A stretch of DNA of 64,000 bases from contig NZ_CP066779.1 of NCBI RefSeq assembly GCF_016598535.1, forward strand, positions 5,454,053-5,518,052. Direction: 5' to 3'. The notes under the pieces were generated by a model. It was given only the letters and a program-made list of their open reading frames with translations. It ran no database searches and was not told the origin of the DNA. This document shows positions 36,591 through 45,175 of the stretch, in pieces. How positions within the stretch are numbered: position 1 is the first letter of the stretch; every line of letters begins with the position of its first letter. The DNA is from Rhodococcus sp. P-2. GTDB taxonomy: Bacteria > Actinomycetota > Actinomycetes > Mycobacteriales > Mycobacteriaceae. Both the position numbers and the translations under genes were made by a program.

Positions 36591-37835
36591 ATGAAGTGGG
36601 GAGTCGGACTCGTCGTCGGCAACAAACAAAGCATTGCCGCGATCGCGAAACCCGACTCGGCACCAGTGATCCTCGAACGCGAATCGGTGCTGCACCACGC
36701 TCCTGACGGCACCGTGCAGCTAGGTGGAACCGCGACAGGATCCGCCGGCTTGCGGGGGTTCCTCGACAGGGTCGGAACTGACGATACCGACAACTTCTCC
36801 GAGCACATGACCCGAGGAGAGGAACTCGTAGCGACAGCGATGTATTGCCTGGTCAAGGAGGTCCGGACACTCACTGACCAGAGTCCGAACATCTCCGCGG
36901 TGATCCCGGCTGGTTGGTCGAACGATTCTGTCGCCGCGCTCCGTGACGCACTCGACAGTATGGATCTCGACGGCGTCGACCTGATTCCGGAAGAGGAAGC
37001 CTCCGCGGCTTGGCTCGCGGATCCGGAGGCCGCCGACAGAGCAGCTCGCGGAGCAGCAGCGTTGGCCGCGCCTTTCGCGATCGCCCCTACCCAACCCGAA
37101 CCCGAACCAACCGACCTGGCCGAGCCGGAGGGAGTCCCCGAGGAGTTTCCACCGTTCGTCCTGATCGAGCCGGAGCCGGAAAGTGACGCAAAGGTCCCGG
37201 TCGCGAAAGCACCGAGCGTCGACGGCTGGCTGAATCGTCAGTGGCAGTCGGAGCGCCGACCGATCATCGTCGCAGCAGTCGCCGCAGTTTTTCTGACGCT
37301 GTCGGGTTGCGCGGCAGCGCTCGTCATCGCGCACACGTCGACGGTTCCGGCGCCTCGGATTCTCGACGCACAATCTCCCTTGTCCCCCGGCACCACGCCT
37401 GACACCGCACCGAGCCCGTCCGGCGGGGCATCGCAGACAGCGACCTCGCTCCCGCCTCAGGTACCCGCGCTCGGATTACGACCGACGACGCCGTGGTCAC
37501 CCGAACCGGAATCGCTCTCGCCCGACCCCTTGCCGACATCCGAGATTCCGAGCGTCGGCGTCGAAAAATCGCCGACGGGCACCGCGACCGTGCAGCAGGG
37601 TTCGCCGATCACCGTGCAGATCCCCCCACTTCGGATCGAGAATCTACCGCCGGCCGTCGGACCGCTGGATCCGGTTACCCCGGACAACCCCACCGCGACC
37701 GACCCCACGAATACACAGTCGACGCCGACACAGCCCTCCAACCCGACCGACACAACCGATCCGGCGGCTCCGAATCCCGACATGCCCGTCATGCCCGTGG
37801 CCCCGAGACCCGGAATGCCAAGTCAGCCAGAATAA
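36591..37835 (+). CDS. Half-Hsp70-like membrane protein with a Pro/Thr-rich outer tail
   Basis: A 414-residue protein. Residues 1-150 resemble only the first lobe of an Hsp70/actin fold: MKWGVGLVVGNKQSIAAIAK, then SAVIPAGWSNDSVAALRDAL and EEEASAAWLA. The phosphate 2 and adenosine motifs are missing, so nucleotide hydrolysis is unlikely. An acidic Pro/Glu linker (PTQPEPEPTDLAEPEGVPEE) leads to one membrane helix at about 224-247, then roughly 165 residues rich in Pro, Thr and Ser outside. Same layout as the Hsp70-like genes at 32302 and 53915. GGGGA upstream could serve as ribosome binding site. Its role is unknown. Confidence 0.72.
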   Translation: MKWGVGLVVGNKQSIAAIAKPDSAPVILERESVLHHAPDGTVQLGGTATGSAGLRGFLDRVGTDDTDNFSEHMTRGEELVATAMYCLVKEVRTLTDQSPNISAVIPAGWSNDSVAALRDALDSMDLDGVDLIPEEEASAAWLADPEAADRAARGAAALAAPFAIAPTQPEPEPTDLAEPEGVPEEFPPFVLIEPEPESDAKVPVAKAPSVDGWLNRQWQSERRPIIVAAVAAVFLTLSGCAAALVIAHTSTVPAPRILDAQSPLSPGTTPDTAPSPSGGASQTATSLPPQVPALGLRPTTPWSPEPESLSPDPLPTSEIPSVGVEKSPTGTATVQQGSPITVQIPPLRIENLPPAVGPLDPVTPDNPTATDPTNTQSTPTQPSNPTDTTDPAAPNPDMPVMPVAPRPGMPSQPE

Positions 37836-37878
37836 TTCAGCTGTCCGAGCGGAGGCGCACATTCGTTGTCGGAACTTT

Positions 37879-37892
37879 TCCCCTATGGTGGG
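37879..37892 (+). promoter_or_regulatory. TCCCCTATGGTGGG box upstream of the first serine protease
   Basis: The box shares TCCCCTATGG with 32135-32144 in the iniB region. It sits 44-57 bases before the protease ATG, so TATGGT could also be a -10 element. A regulator link to iniBAC is inferred from the shared sequence alone. Confidence 0.4.
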
Positions 37893-37935
37893 TGCGGTAC
37901 CTACCGGCTCGGTGCCGGGGACTTGAAGGGATTTC

Positions 37936-39276
37936 ATGCGTAACTCGTTGGCGATCCGCACCGCTGTGGTCGGCGCCTCGGCACTACTGCTCGCAGCTCC
38001 ATTCATCACGACGGCATCGGCAGAGCCCGCCTCCGATACGCAGGTCGAACAGCTCGAAGCCGATCAGCTTCCGGCCGAGTTGGTCGAGGCGATCGCACGC
38101 GATCTGAAGATCTCTCCACAGGAGTATCTGGACCGCGCCGCCAAGGCTCAGGAACTCGGCGCATACGCCCAGGAGTTCAAGTCCGAGCGCCCTGGCGACT
38201 ATGCCGGCTCGTGGATGGGACTCGACGGTCAGCCCGTCGTAGCCGTCACCACCACCGAAGCTGCTCGCATCGCCGCCGACGACGGTTACCGCACGCACGT
38301 CGCCCCTGTCTCCGCCGACACCCTCGAGAAGACGCTGGCCGACGTCAACGGTTGGATTGCCGGGCTGCCCAAGGAAATCTCACGCGCAGTCAATTCGGCG
38401 ACGATCGACGTCTTGAACAACCAGGTCGTCATCGACGTCGCGAACAGCCCTGTCGGGCAGGCGCTCAATCTTCCGACCCTGCTCGAGAACACCAAGATCG
38501 TTCTCAGCCCGGACGGTGGCGGATCGGTCGAGCCCGGAGCGCTCGGCGGCGACACCTACATCACGTCGACTGGCCCCATTCGTGAGACGCCGACCGAGAA
38601 CATCTCGGTCTGCTCGTTCGGGTTCAACGCCGTCGACGATCAGAACAATGCTCTCAATATCAGTGCCGGACACTGCAATCCGGCCGAGGGCTCGAAGTCT
38701 CCCGTCTACCTGCCGAACCACGCGAACGTCGACGACAGTCAGTTGATCGGCGCGTTCTCACAGTCTTCCGTCGGCAACAACTCCGGCGATCTCGATTACT
38801 CGGTCATCAAGTTCGACCAGTCGGGTATCGACGCAGGCCTCGACCGCGCTGCCGTCCGCGGCGCCAACGGGACCACCCTCGCGATCACCGGAACAGCACG
38901 TCCCGTGATCGGCGCTCCCATCTGCAAGTCCGGTCAGACGTCCTCGTTCACCTGTGGCGTCGTGGCAGCCGATCGCGTCGAAACACAGCTGCTCATGGCC
39001 GACGGTGATTCACGAACCGTCCGCGGATTCGCCGGTACCGCGTGCACCCTCGCCGGGGACAGCGGCGGCGCCATCGTCTCCGGAACCTTGGCGCTGGGTA
39101 TCACCAGCGGCTCCAACAGCAGCGGCGCACCGAGTTGCAACGAGGCGAACCTGGTACTGGCAACCTCCGGTGGAACCTCGAACCTGGGTATTCCGGTCGG
39201 AGACATCCTCGATGCGGCAGATCGCGCATCCGGTGGCGGTGTCGGTTCCGGTATCCGCGTTCGCACTGCCGGTTGA
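37936..39276 (+). CDS. Secreted chymotrypsin-fold (S1) serine protease with a pro-domain
   Basis: A 446-residue preproprotein. The Sec signal peptide ends near residue 29 (TTASA|EP). A helical pro-domain follows to about residue 220. The protease domain carries the triad His246 (NISAGHC), Asp287 (GDLDYSVIKFD) and Ser376 (GDSGGAIVSG), with paired cysteines CSFGF/GHC and ICKSG/FTCGVV typical of streptogrisin / alpha-lytic relatives. The pro-domain should guide folding and be removed outside the cell. It is followed by a terminator and a second, paralogous protease gene, all on the strand of the Hsp70-like genes. Confidence 0.88.
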   Translation: MRNSLAIRTAVVGASALLLAAPFITTASAEPASDTQVEQLEADQLPAELVEAIARDLKISPQEYLDRAAKAQELGAYAQEFKSERPGDYAGSWMGLDGQPVVAVTTTEAARIAADDGYRTHVAPVSADTLEKTLADVNGWIAGLPKEISRAVNSATIDVLNNQVVIDVANSPVGQALNLPTLLENTKIVLSPDGGGSVEPGALGGDTYITSTGPIRETPTENISVCSFGFNAVDDQNNALNISAGHCNPAEGSKSPVYLPNHANVDDSQLIGAFSQSSVGNNSGDLDYSVIKFDQSGIDAGLDRAAVRGANGTTLAITGTARPVIGAPICKSGQTSSFTCGVVAADRVETQLLMADGDSRTVRGFAGTACTLAGDSGGAIVSGTLALGITSGSNSSGAPSCNEANLVLATSGGTSNLGIPVGDILDAADRASGGGVGSGIRVRTAG

Positions 39277-39295
39277 CCAACCCCTGATTCACGCT

Positions 39296-39332
39296 CTGTG
39301 CCCGCCGATCTGTTCTCGATCGGCGGGCACAG
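39296..39332 (+). terminator. Terminator after the first serine protease
   Basis: A perfect 15-bp stem CTGTGCCCGCCGATC / GATCGGCGGGCACAG with a seven-base loop begins 20 bases after the stop codon. It separates the two protease genes transcriptionally. Confidence 0.88.
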
Positions 39333-39500
39333 TGCTGTTATCGGTCGGGATCAGCGCTGTGTGCTCATGTAACGGGTGGGAATAGCGCGTTCGAACCCAT
39401 ATAGTCATGGTCGACTGTGATCGGCTCACCACAAGTCCGTGAGCCGTATCCGTGTGCTCCCAGGGGGGTGGTACGCGGTCAACGAAGTGGAAAGGCCCTC

Positions 39501-40811
39501 ATGCGAAGCTCCATCGCACGTCGTGCCGCAGTGTTCGGTTCGGCCGCGCTGCTGCTCCTCGGACCGATTACCGCGGTCGCGAACGCAGAACCGAACGAAT
39601 CCGGGGTATCCGACCAGGCAGCCCATCTGCCCGTCGAACTCGCCGACGCTCTACAGCACGACTTGGCGCTGACGCCCGACCAGTTCGTCTCGCGTTCCGA
39701 ACTCGCACAGAAGCTCGCGGAGTTCGCCGCCATCGCGCGCGTCCAGTTCCCCGACTCCTTTGCCGGCGTGTGGCTCGACGACCTCGGCAAGGGCGTCGTC
39801 GCTCTCGCTGACGGTCGCGACAAGGACGCCGCCCGCGAGGCCGCCGAAAAGGCCGGCTTCGAGGTCAAGGACGTCGCGCAGAGCGAGCAGGCTCTGCAGA
39901 GTCAGCTCTCGGCACTCAACTCGTGGCTCGATTCGCAGCCTGCCGAGGTCGCGGACCTCGTGCGTGGCATCGCCGTCGACGTGGTCGGCAACGGAGTTGC
40001 CCTCACGGCCGATCCGGCCGCCGGCATCGAATTGCCTGAGTTCCTGAAGCGGACCGTTGTGCACACCGCTGCTCCGCTGCTGGTTCCCCCGATCGTCGCG
40101 GACCTCATCCCCGCAACCGGATCCGCAACCGGCGACGCCGCACTGGGCGGAGACGCCTTCGGCGCGACCTCAGGCAACACCGGACTGCGTTGTTCATTCG
40201 GCTTCAACGGCACCGACGGTTCCGGACGCACGGTCAACATCAGCGCCGGCCACTGCGATCCCAACCGCGCCGCTGCCGGTACCTCGAATTCGAGCCAGGT
40301 CTTCCCGATGGTGAACAACCAGACCGGGCCCCGCGTCGGATACTTCGCCAAGAGCAGCTTCGACGGGCGCGACTACTCGATCATCAACATCGACGACAAC
40401 GCGAAGTACCGCTTCGAGAACAACAGCGTTCGGGTTCCGTTCAACCGTTCGGTCAACATCACCGGTACCGCCGATCCCGTAGTGGGCGCCCCGGTCTGCA
40501 AGGCCGGATCGACCACGGGCTTCAGCTGCGGCGTCGTCACCGGCGTCAACCGCGTCGCCAAGGTTTTGGATCACACCCTCGACAACGGCTTCACCACCAA
40601 TATCTGCGTCCTGCAGGGTGACAGCGGTGGTCCCATCGTCTCCGGAACGTTGGCCGTCGGCATCACGAGTGCGTCCAATGTCGCCACCTCTCCCCTGTGC
40701 GAGATCGCGCAGGCCGAGACATTGTTCGGGCAGGAAGCACCGACGCAGTATGCGACGCCGATCAACGACATCCTCGCTGCCAATCCGGGCCTGAAGGTTC
40801 GCGACTACTGA
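39501..40811 (+). CDS. Secreted chymotrypsin-fold (S1) serine protease, paralogue of the preceding gene
   Basis: A 436-residue preproprotein. ATG at 39501 with AAAGG upstream starts a signal peptide MRSSIARRAAVFGSAALLLL cut near ANA|EP. The helical pro-domain includes LPVELADALQHDLALTPDQF, parallel to LPAELVEAIARDLKISPQEY in the first protease. Catalytic residues lie in SAGHCDPN, GRDYSIINIDD and GDSGGPIVSG, and cysteines are conserved in the same places. A strong hairpin terminator follows. Targets are unknown; tandem duplication beside envelope-stress genes suggests work on surface proteins. Confidence 0.88.
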   Translation: MRSSIARRAAVFGSAALLLLGPITAVANAEPNESGVSDQAAHLPVELADALQHDLALTPDQFVSRSELAQKLAEFAAIARVQFPDSFAGVWLDDLGKGVVALADGRDKDAAREAAEKAGFEVKDVAQSEQALQSQLSALNSWLDSQPAEVADLVRGIAVDVVGNGVALTADPAAGIELPEFLKRTVVHTAAPLLVPPIVADLIPATGSATGDAALGGDAFGATSGNTGLRCSFGFNGTDGSGRTVNISAGHCDPNRAAAGTSNSSQVFPMVNNQTGPRVGYFAKSSFDGRDYSIINIDDNAKYRFENNSVRVPFNRSVNITGTADPVVGAPVCKAGSTTGFSCGVVTGVNRVAKVLDHTLDNGFTTNICVLQGDSGGPIVSGTLAVGITSASNVATSPLCEIAQAETLFGQEAPTQYATPINDILAANPGLKVRDY

Positions 40812-40835
40812 TCGCACGCATTCCCCGAGACAGCA

Positions 40836-40874
40836 AAACGGGCGCCACACCTTCTGAAGGTGTGGCGCCCGTTT
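40836..40874. terminator. Bidirectional terminator between convergent genes
   Basis: A perfect 18-bp stem AAACGGGCGCCACACCTT / AAGGTGTGGCGCCCGTTT with a three-base loop, flanked by A on one side and T on the other. It serves the protease gene on the plus strand and the secreted-protein gene on the minus strand. Confidence 0.92.
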
Positions 40875-40890
40875 CGACGTTCGTAACGTC

Positions 40891-40938
40891 TTACCGGAAG
40901 AGCTGCTTACTGGAAGAGCTGTTTACTGGAAGAGCGTT
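40891..40938 (-). repeat. Three tandem 16-bp repeats overlapping a stop codon
   Basis: Units at 40891-40906, 40907-40922 and 40923-40938 read TTACCGGAAGAGCTGC, TTACTGGAAGAGCTGT and TTACTGGAAGAGCGTT. Each starts with the complement of TAA. The third unit contains the genuine stop and last codons (Leu-Phe-Gln-stop) of the minus-strand gene, so the 3' end of the gene has been copied twice downstream. The period is 16, as at 6330-6377. Confidence 0.9.
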
Positions 40939-41573
40939 GTTCCGGCCGGAGCGTTCAGGACCTTGATCAGATCCATGCCCGCAACGATTGCGGTTCCGCC
41001 GCCGGCGAGGATGGTACCGGCGACTCCACCGATACCGGCACCGGTGACCATGCCGGGGAGGCAGCCGATAACCAGGCCGGGCAGACCCACGATGCAACCG
41101 ATGACTGCACCGACGATCGTGCCGGTGAGGCTACCGATCTGCGTGGCAAGCCCGAGCTGTGACTGAAACTTCTCGATTGCCTTCTGATCCTCGTCAGGCG
41201 AAGCAACCGGGGTGAACTCGGCAGCGACCGGCTTCGGCTTGGAGCTGGCCGGATCCAGGTTCGGCTTGAGGGTGAGGGTCTTGCCGTCCTCACTGACGGT
41301 CTCGTCGAACGGGAACTGAACGTCCCCGAGGTTGAACGCGAGCGGCAGACTCACGAGAGTTGCGCCCTGGCTGTTCTGCAGGTCGACGTGTGTTCCGTCA
41401 CCCGATACCCGGAATGCCCCGGCGTCGATGGTGGTGACAACAGCCTGGTCTACGACCTCGGCGGTATACGAAACGTCGGGTGACGTCTCCGGAGCTGCGT
41501 AAGAAGTACCTGCAGCGATGCCCGTAGCGGCAATGGTCATCGCTGCGACGGCCGCAGCTTTACGAATGAACAT
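40923..41573 (-). CDS. Secreted protein with a Gly-rich hydrophobic C-terminus, function unknown
   Basis: A 216-residue protein. ATG at 41573 behind GGAGG starts a Sec signal peptide MFIRKAAAVAAMTIAATGIA, cut near SYA|AP. The mature N-terminal domain is beta-like (SYTAEVVDQAVVTTIDAGAF, then GATLVSLPLAF). The last 75 residues are hydrophobic and Gly-rich (IGSLTGTIVGAVIGCIVGLP and further) and may insert into a membrane or the mycolate layer. Such two-part secreted proteins are common in Rhodococcus and relatives, but I know no function. The 3' end is triplicated as a 16-bp repeat. Confidence 0.8.
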   Translation of the reverse strand: MFIRKAAAVAAMTIAATGIAAGTSYAAPETSPDVSYTAEVVDQAVVTTIDAGAFRVSGDGTHVDLQNSQGATLVSLPLAFNLGDVQFPFDETVSEDGKTLTLKPNLDPASSKPKPVAAEFTPVASPDEDQKAIEKFQSQLGLATQIGSLTGTIVGAVIGCIVGLPGLVIGCLPGMVTGAGIGGVAGTILAGGGTAIVAGMDLIKVLNAPAGTTLFQ

Positions 41574-41932
41574 TTTCAATCCTCCCCGGGATCGGGCGGG
41601 CGTCAGTCGATGACTCACACCACCCGTTTCCCCTGTGCGTGACGGGCGTAACGATAACAGCCGGTCGGTTGTCCTCACCTGCTCGGAACCCGAGTTAGGG
41701 CTGCCTGACAGATGGACACCTGACGGGCACCGCCTAACGTGACGACCAGACATGTCTGCGTCTGACCAAGCCCGTCCGACGCAGAAGATTGATCTCTCCA
41801 GGCCACGAGCGGTTACCAGCCGGTACCTACAGGCTGGTAATGCTAGTTACTGGCGGGTAACATAACGCAGGTTAGTATCAGTGGGCTGTCCCGAGGTGGC
41901 CGACGCGTCGCCCTGAAACGAAAGGCCGCGAC
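41574..41932. promoter_or_regulatory. Divergent regulatory region upstream of etfD, with twin operators
   Basis: A 359-base interval without genes. Near the etfD side are two related inverted repeats, GTTACCAGCCGGTACC (41812-41827) and GTTACTGGCGGGTAAC (41846-41861), with centres 34 bases apart. The second is a near-perfect TTAC-N6-GTAA palindrome, the style of TetR-family sites. A TAGTAT hexamer near 41873 may be the -10. Further upstream CAGACATGTCTG (41747-41758) is a perfect 12-bp palindrome. The rest holds nothing recognisable. Confidence 0.6.
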
Positions 41933-44900
41933 ATGAATGCCCTGACGATTACGTTGGGCACGATTGGTGCTCTGCTGAGCTTGGTGTGTTGGTACATCTT
42001 CCTCTCAGGCGCGCTGAGGATGTTCAACACCGTGCGCATCGGCCAGTCGGCACCCGATCGATGGCGCCCGTTCTTCCCTCGCTTCAAGCAGATGATCATC
42101 GAGTTCATCGCGCACACGCGCATGAACAAGTTCCGCAGCGTCGGCTGGGCCCACTGGCTCGTCATGGTCGGCTTCCTCGGCGGATTCCTTCTGTGGTTCG
42201 AGGCCTACGGACAGACGTTCAACCCCGAGTTCCACTGGCCCATCTTCGGTAACACGTGGGCGTGGCACCTGTGGGACGAGATCCTGGGCCTCGGCACCGT
42301 CATCGGTATCACCACGCTGATCGTGATCCGTCAGCTCAACCACCCGCGCCTGCCCGCACGCCTGTCCCGTTTCGGCGGCTCCAACTTCAAGGCCGCTTAC
42401 GTCATCGAAGGCATCGTCCTGCTCGAGGGCCTGGGCATGATCATGGTCAAGGCCGGCAAGATCGCCACCTACGGTCACGCCAATCCGTGGACCGACTTCT
42501 TCACCATGCAGGTCGCAAAGCTGCTTCCCGCCAGCCCCGTCATGATCTCGGTGTTCGCGTTCGTCAAGCTGATGACCGGCATGATCTGGCTCGCCATCGT
42601 GGGCCGCAACATCACGTGGGGCGTCGCGTGGCACCGCTTCTCCGCGTTCTTCAACATCTACTTCAAGCGTGAAGACGACGGCACCGTCGCGCTCGGCGCG
42701 GCAAAGCCCATGATGTCCAAGGGCAAAGTCCTGACGATGGAGAACGTCGACCCCGACACCGACACTCTCGGCGCCGGAAACATCGAGGACTTCTCCTGGA
42801 AGGGCTGGCTCGACTTCACCACCTGCACCGAGTGCGGGCGTTGCCAGTCCCAGTGCCCTGCTTGGAACACCGGAAAGCCGCTCTCCCCCAAGCTGCTCAT
42901 CATGTCGCTGCGTGACCACGGCTACGCCAAGGCCCCGTACCTGCTCGCCGGTGGACGCAAGGACATGGGCGGCGACGAGATCGGTCTCGTCGACGCCGAA
43001 GGCAACGTCAAGGAAGCCGCCCTCGCAGCCATCCCCGAGGCAGCACGCCTCGAGGCCGACCGCAAGCTCGTCGGTGAAACCGTCGAAGGTGAGATGGCCC
43101 CGGTCATCGACGCCGAAACCTTGTGGAGCTGCACCAACTGCGGCGCCTGCGTCGAACAGTGCCCCGTCGACATCGAACACGTCGACCACATCATCGACAT
43201 GCGTCGCTACCAGGTCCTGATCGAATCGGAGTTCCCCTCCGAACTCGCCGGCCTGTTCAAGAACCTCGAGAACAAGGGCAACCCCTGGGGCCAGAACTCC
43301 AAGGACCGTCTCAACTGGATCAACGAGATGGACTTCGAGATCCCCGTCTTCGGCAAGGACGCCGACAGCTTCGAGGACTACGAGTACCTCTTCTGGGTCG
43401 GCTGCGCCGGCGCCTACGAAGACCGTGCCAAGAAGACCACCAAGGCCGTCGCCGAACTCCTTGCCACCGCGGGAGTGAAGTTCATGGTCCTCGGCGCCGA
43501 CGAAACCTGCACCGGCGACTCCGCACGTCGTGCCGGCAACGAGTTCTTGTTCCAGCAGCTCGCAATGCAGAACATCGAGATGCTCAACTCGGTCTTCGAC
43601 GGTATCGAGCAGAAGAAGCGCAAGATCGTCGTCACCTGTGCGCACTGCTTCAACGCTCTCGGCAACGAGTACCCGGAGGTGGGCGGCGACTACGAGGTCG
43701 TGCACCACACTCAGCTGCTCAACCGTCTGGTGCGTCAGAAGAGGCTGATCCCGGTTGCATCCGTGAGCGAAGACGTCACCTACCACGACCCGTGCTTCCT
43801 CGGACGCCACAACAAGGTCTACGACGCTCCCCGTGAACTCATGGAAGCGTCAGGCTCCAAGCTCGTCGAGATGCCGCGCCACGGCGAACGTTCCATGTGC
43901 TGTGGCGCCGGTGGCGCCCGCATGTGGATGGAAGAGAACATCGGCAAGCGCATCAACGTCGACCGCGTCGACGAAGCGCTCTCCACCAACCCCAAGAAGA
44001 TCGCCACGGGTTGCCCGTTCTGCCGCGTCATGCTCACCGACGGCGTCACTGCCCGCCAGGAGCAGGGCCAGGGCGAAGGCGTCGAGGTCGTCGACGTCGC
44101 GCAGCTGATGCTGAACTCCGTCACCCGCCTCGATCCCGCCCAGCTCGGCGAGAACATCAAGGTGATCCCGCGTGAGAAGGCACCGGTCGCTGCTGAGGCA
44201 AAGGCTGAGACCGTCGAGCAGGATCGGGTCGCCGAGGTCGAGGAAGCAGCTGCCACCCCGGAAGCCAAGGCAGCTCCGGCAGGCAAGGGTCTGGCCATGA
44301 AGGGCCTCGCCAAAGCACCAGGCGCAAAAGCTCCCGGCGCCAAGGCACCCGGCAAGGGCCTCGGAATGGCCGGCGGGGCAAAGGCTCCCGGCGCCAAGAA
44401 GGCAGCTCCCGCCGCAAGCGCGGAAGCTCCCGCTGCCGAAGATGCTGCACCGGCCGCACCCGCGGCAAAGCCCAAGGGGCTCGGTCTTGCGGGCGGAGCC
44501 AAGGCTCCCGGCGGCAAGGGACTGCAGATGAAGGGCGCCGCCAAGGCACCCGGAGCAAAGGCCGCTGCAGCACCGGCAGCGGAAGCTCCGGCAGCGGAAG
44601 CTGCTGAGGCTGCTGCACCCGTCGCCAAGCCGAAGGGTCTGGGCCTGGCGTCCGATGCCAAGGCTCCGGGTGGCAAGGGACTGCAGATGAAGGGCGGAGC
44701 CAAGGCTCCTGGCGCGAAGGCTGCTCCGGCTGCCGCTGCGCCTGAAGCACCTGCTGCTGCGGCTGCGCCTGAGGCGCCGACGGAGGCTCCGGCTGCCGAG
44801 GCTCCCGCCGCCCAGGCGGAAGCCCCGAAGGCTCCACCGGTCGCCAAGGCAGGCGGGCTCGGATTCAAGTCGGGCGCAAAGGCGCCTGGTGCCCGGAAGG

Positions 44901-45103
44901 CAGCTCCGGCTGCAGCTCCCGCACCTGCTGCGGAGGCACCGGCAACGAAGACCGAACCCGTGAAGGCAGAACCCGCTGCGGACGCACCTGCCGAGGCGTC
45001 TGCACCCGCGGAAGCTGCGGCACCCGCTGTGGCGCCGCCTGCCCCCAAAGCAGGCGGACTCGGCTTCAAGGCCGGTGCAAAGGCTCCCGGCCGCAAGAAG
45101 TAA
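41933..45103 (+). CDS. etfD: Membrane Fe-S oxidoreductase EtfD (electron-transfer flavoprotein dehydrogenase type)
   Basis: A 1056-residue protein. The N-terminus has about six transmembrane helices in a NarI-like arrangement. Two [4Fe-4S] motifs follow, CTECGRCQSQCP near residue 298 and CTNCGACVEQCP near 400. Two CCG domains come next (VTCAHCFNALGNE, YHDPCFLGRH, SMCCGAGGARM, ATGCPFCRVM), as in heterodisulfide-reductase-like proteins. The M. tuberculosis homologue Rv0338c (EtfD) passes electrons from EtfBA, and so from acyl-CoA dehydrogenases, to quinone. Residues about 745-1056 are an Ala/Pro/Lys-rich tail with repeats such as GAKAPGAKAPGKGLGM. Twin operators upstream suit control by fatty-acid metabolism. 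Confidence 0.92.
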   Translation: MNALTITLGTIGALLSLVCWYIFLSGALRMFNTVRIGQSAPDRWRPFFPRFKQMIIEFIAHTRMNKFRSVGWAHWLVMVGFLGGFLLWFEAYGQTFNPEFHWPIFGNTWAWHLWDEILGLGTVIGITTLIVIRQLNHPRLPARLSRFGGSNFKAAYVIEGIVLLEGLGMIMVKAGKIATYGHANPWTDFFTMQVAKLLPASPVMISVFAFVKLMTGMIWLAIVGRNITWGVAWHRFSAFFNIYFKREDDGTVALGAAKPMMSKGKVLTMENVDPDTDTLGAGNIEDFSWKGWLDFTTCTECGRCQSQCPAWNTGKPLSPKLLIMSLRDHGYAKAPYLLAGGRKDMGGDEIGLVDAEGNVKEAALAAIPEAARLEADRKLVGETVEGEMAPVIDAETLWSCTNCGACVEQCPVDIEHVDHIIDMRRYQVLIESEFPSELAGLFKNLENKGNPWGQNSKDRLNWINEMDFEIPVFGKDADSFEDYEYLFWVGCAGAYEDRAKKTTKAVAELLATAGVKFMVLGADETCTGDSARRAGNEFLFQQLAMQNIEMLNSVFDGIEQKKRKIVVTCAHCFNALGNEYPEVGGDYEVVHHTQLLNRLVRQKRLIPVASVSEDVTYHDPCFLGRHNKVYDAPRELMEASGSKLVEMPRHGERSMCCGAGGARMWMEENIGKRINVDRVDEALSTNPKKIATGCPFCRVMLTDGVTARQEQGQGEGVEVVDVAQLMLNSVTRLDPAQLGENIKVIPREKAPVAAEAKAETVEQDRVAEVEEAAATPEAKAAPAGKGLAMKGLAKAPGAKAPGAKAPGKGLGMAGGAKAPGAKKAAPAASAEAPAAEDAAPAAPAAKPKGLGLAGGAKAPGGKGLQMKGAAKAPGAKAAAAPAAEAPAAEAAEAAAPVAKPKGLGLASDAKAPGGKGLQMKGGAKAPGAKAAPAAAAPEAPAAAAAPEAPTEAPAAEAPAAQAEAPKAPPVAKAGGLGFKSGAKAPGARKAAPAAAPAPAAEAPATKTEPVKAEPAADAPAEASAPAEAAAPAVAPPAPKAGGLGFKAGAKAPGRKK

Positions 45104-45114
45104 GCGCACCACTC

Positions 45115-45149
45115 GCGAATGCCCTCACCGTCATGGTGGGGGCATTCGC
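45115..45149 (+). terminator. Terminator after etfD
   Basis: A 15-bp stem GCGAATGCCCTCACC / GGTGGGGGCATTCGC with one T-G pair and a five-base loop, followed by TTTGT. Begins 12 bases after the stop. The convergent gene ends 27 bases further on. Confidence 0.9.
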
Positions 45150-45175
45150 TTTGTCTGGAGCCCGAGGTCGGCCTG

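Noticed and set aside
41974-43810. Minus-strand 601-residue frame opposite etfD
   Set aside because: Antisense of a strongly codon-biased gene; its Val/Asp/Glu-rich translation resembles no family.
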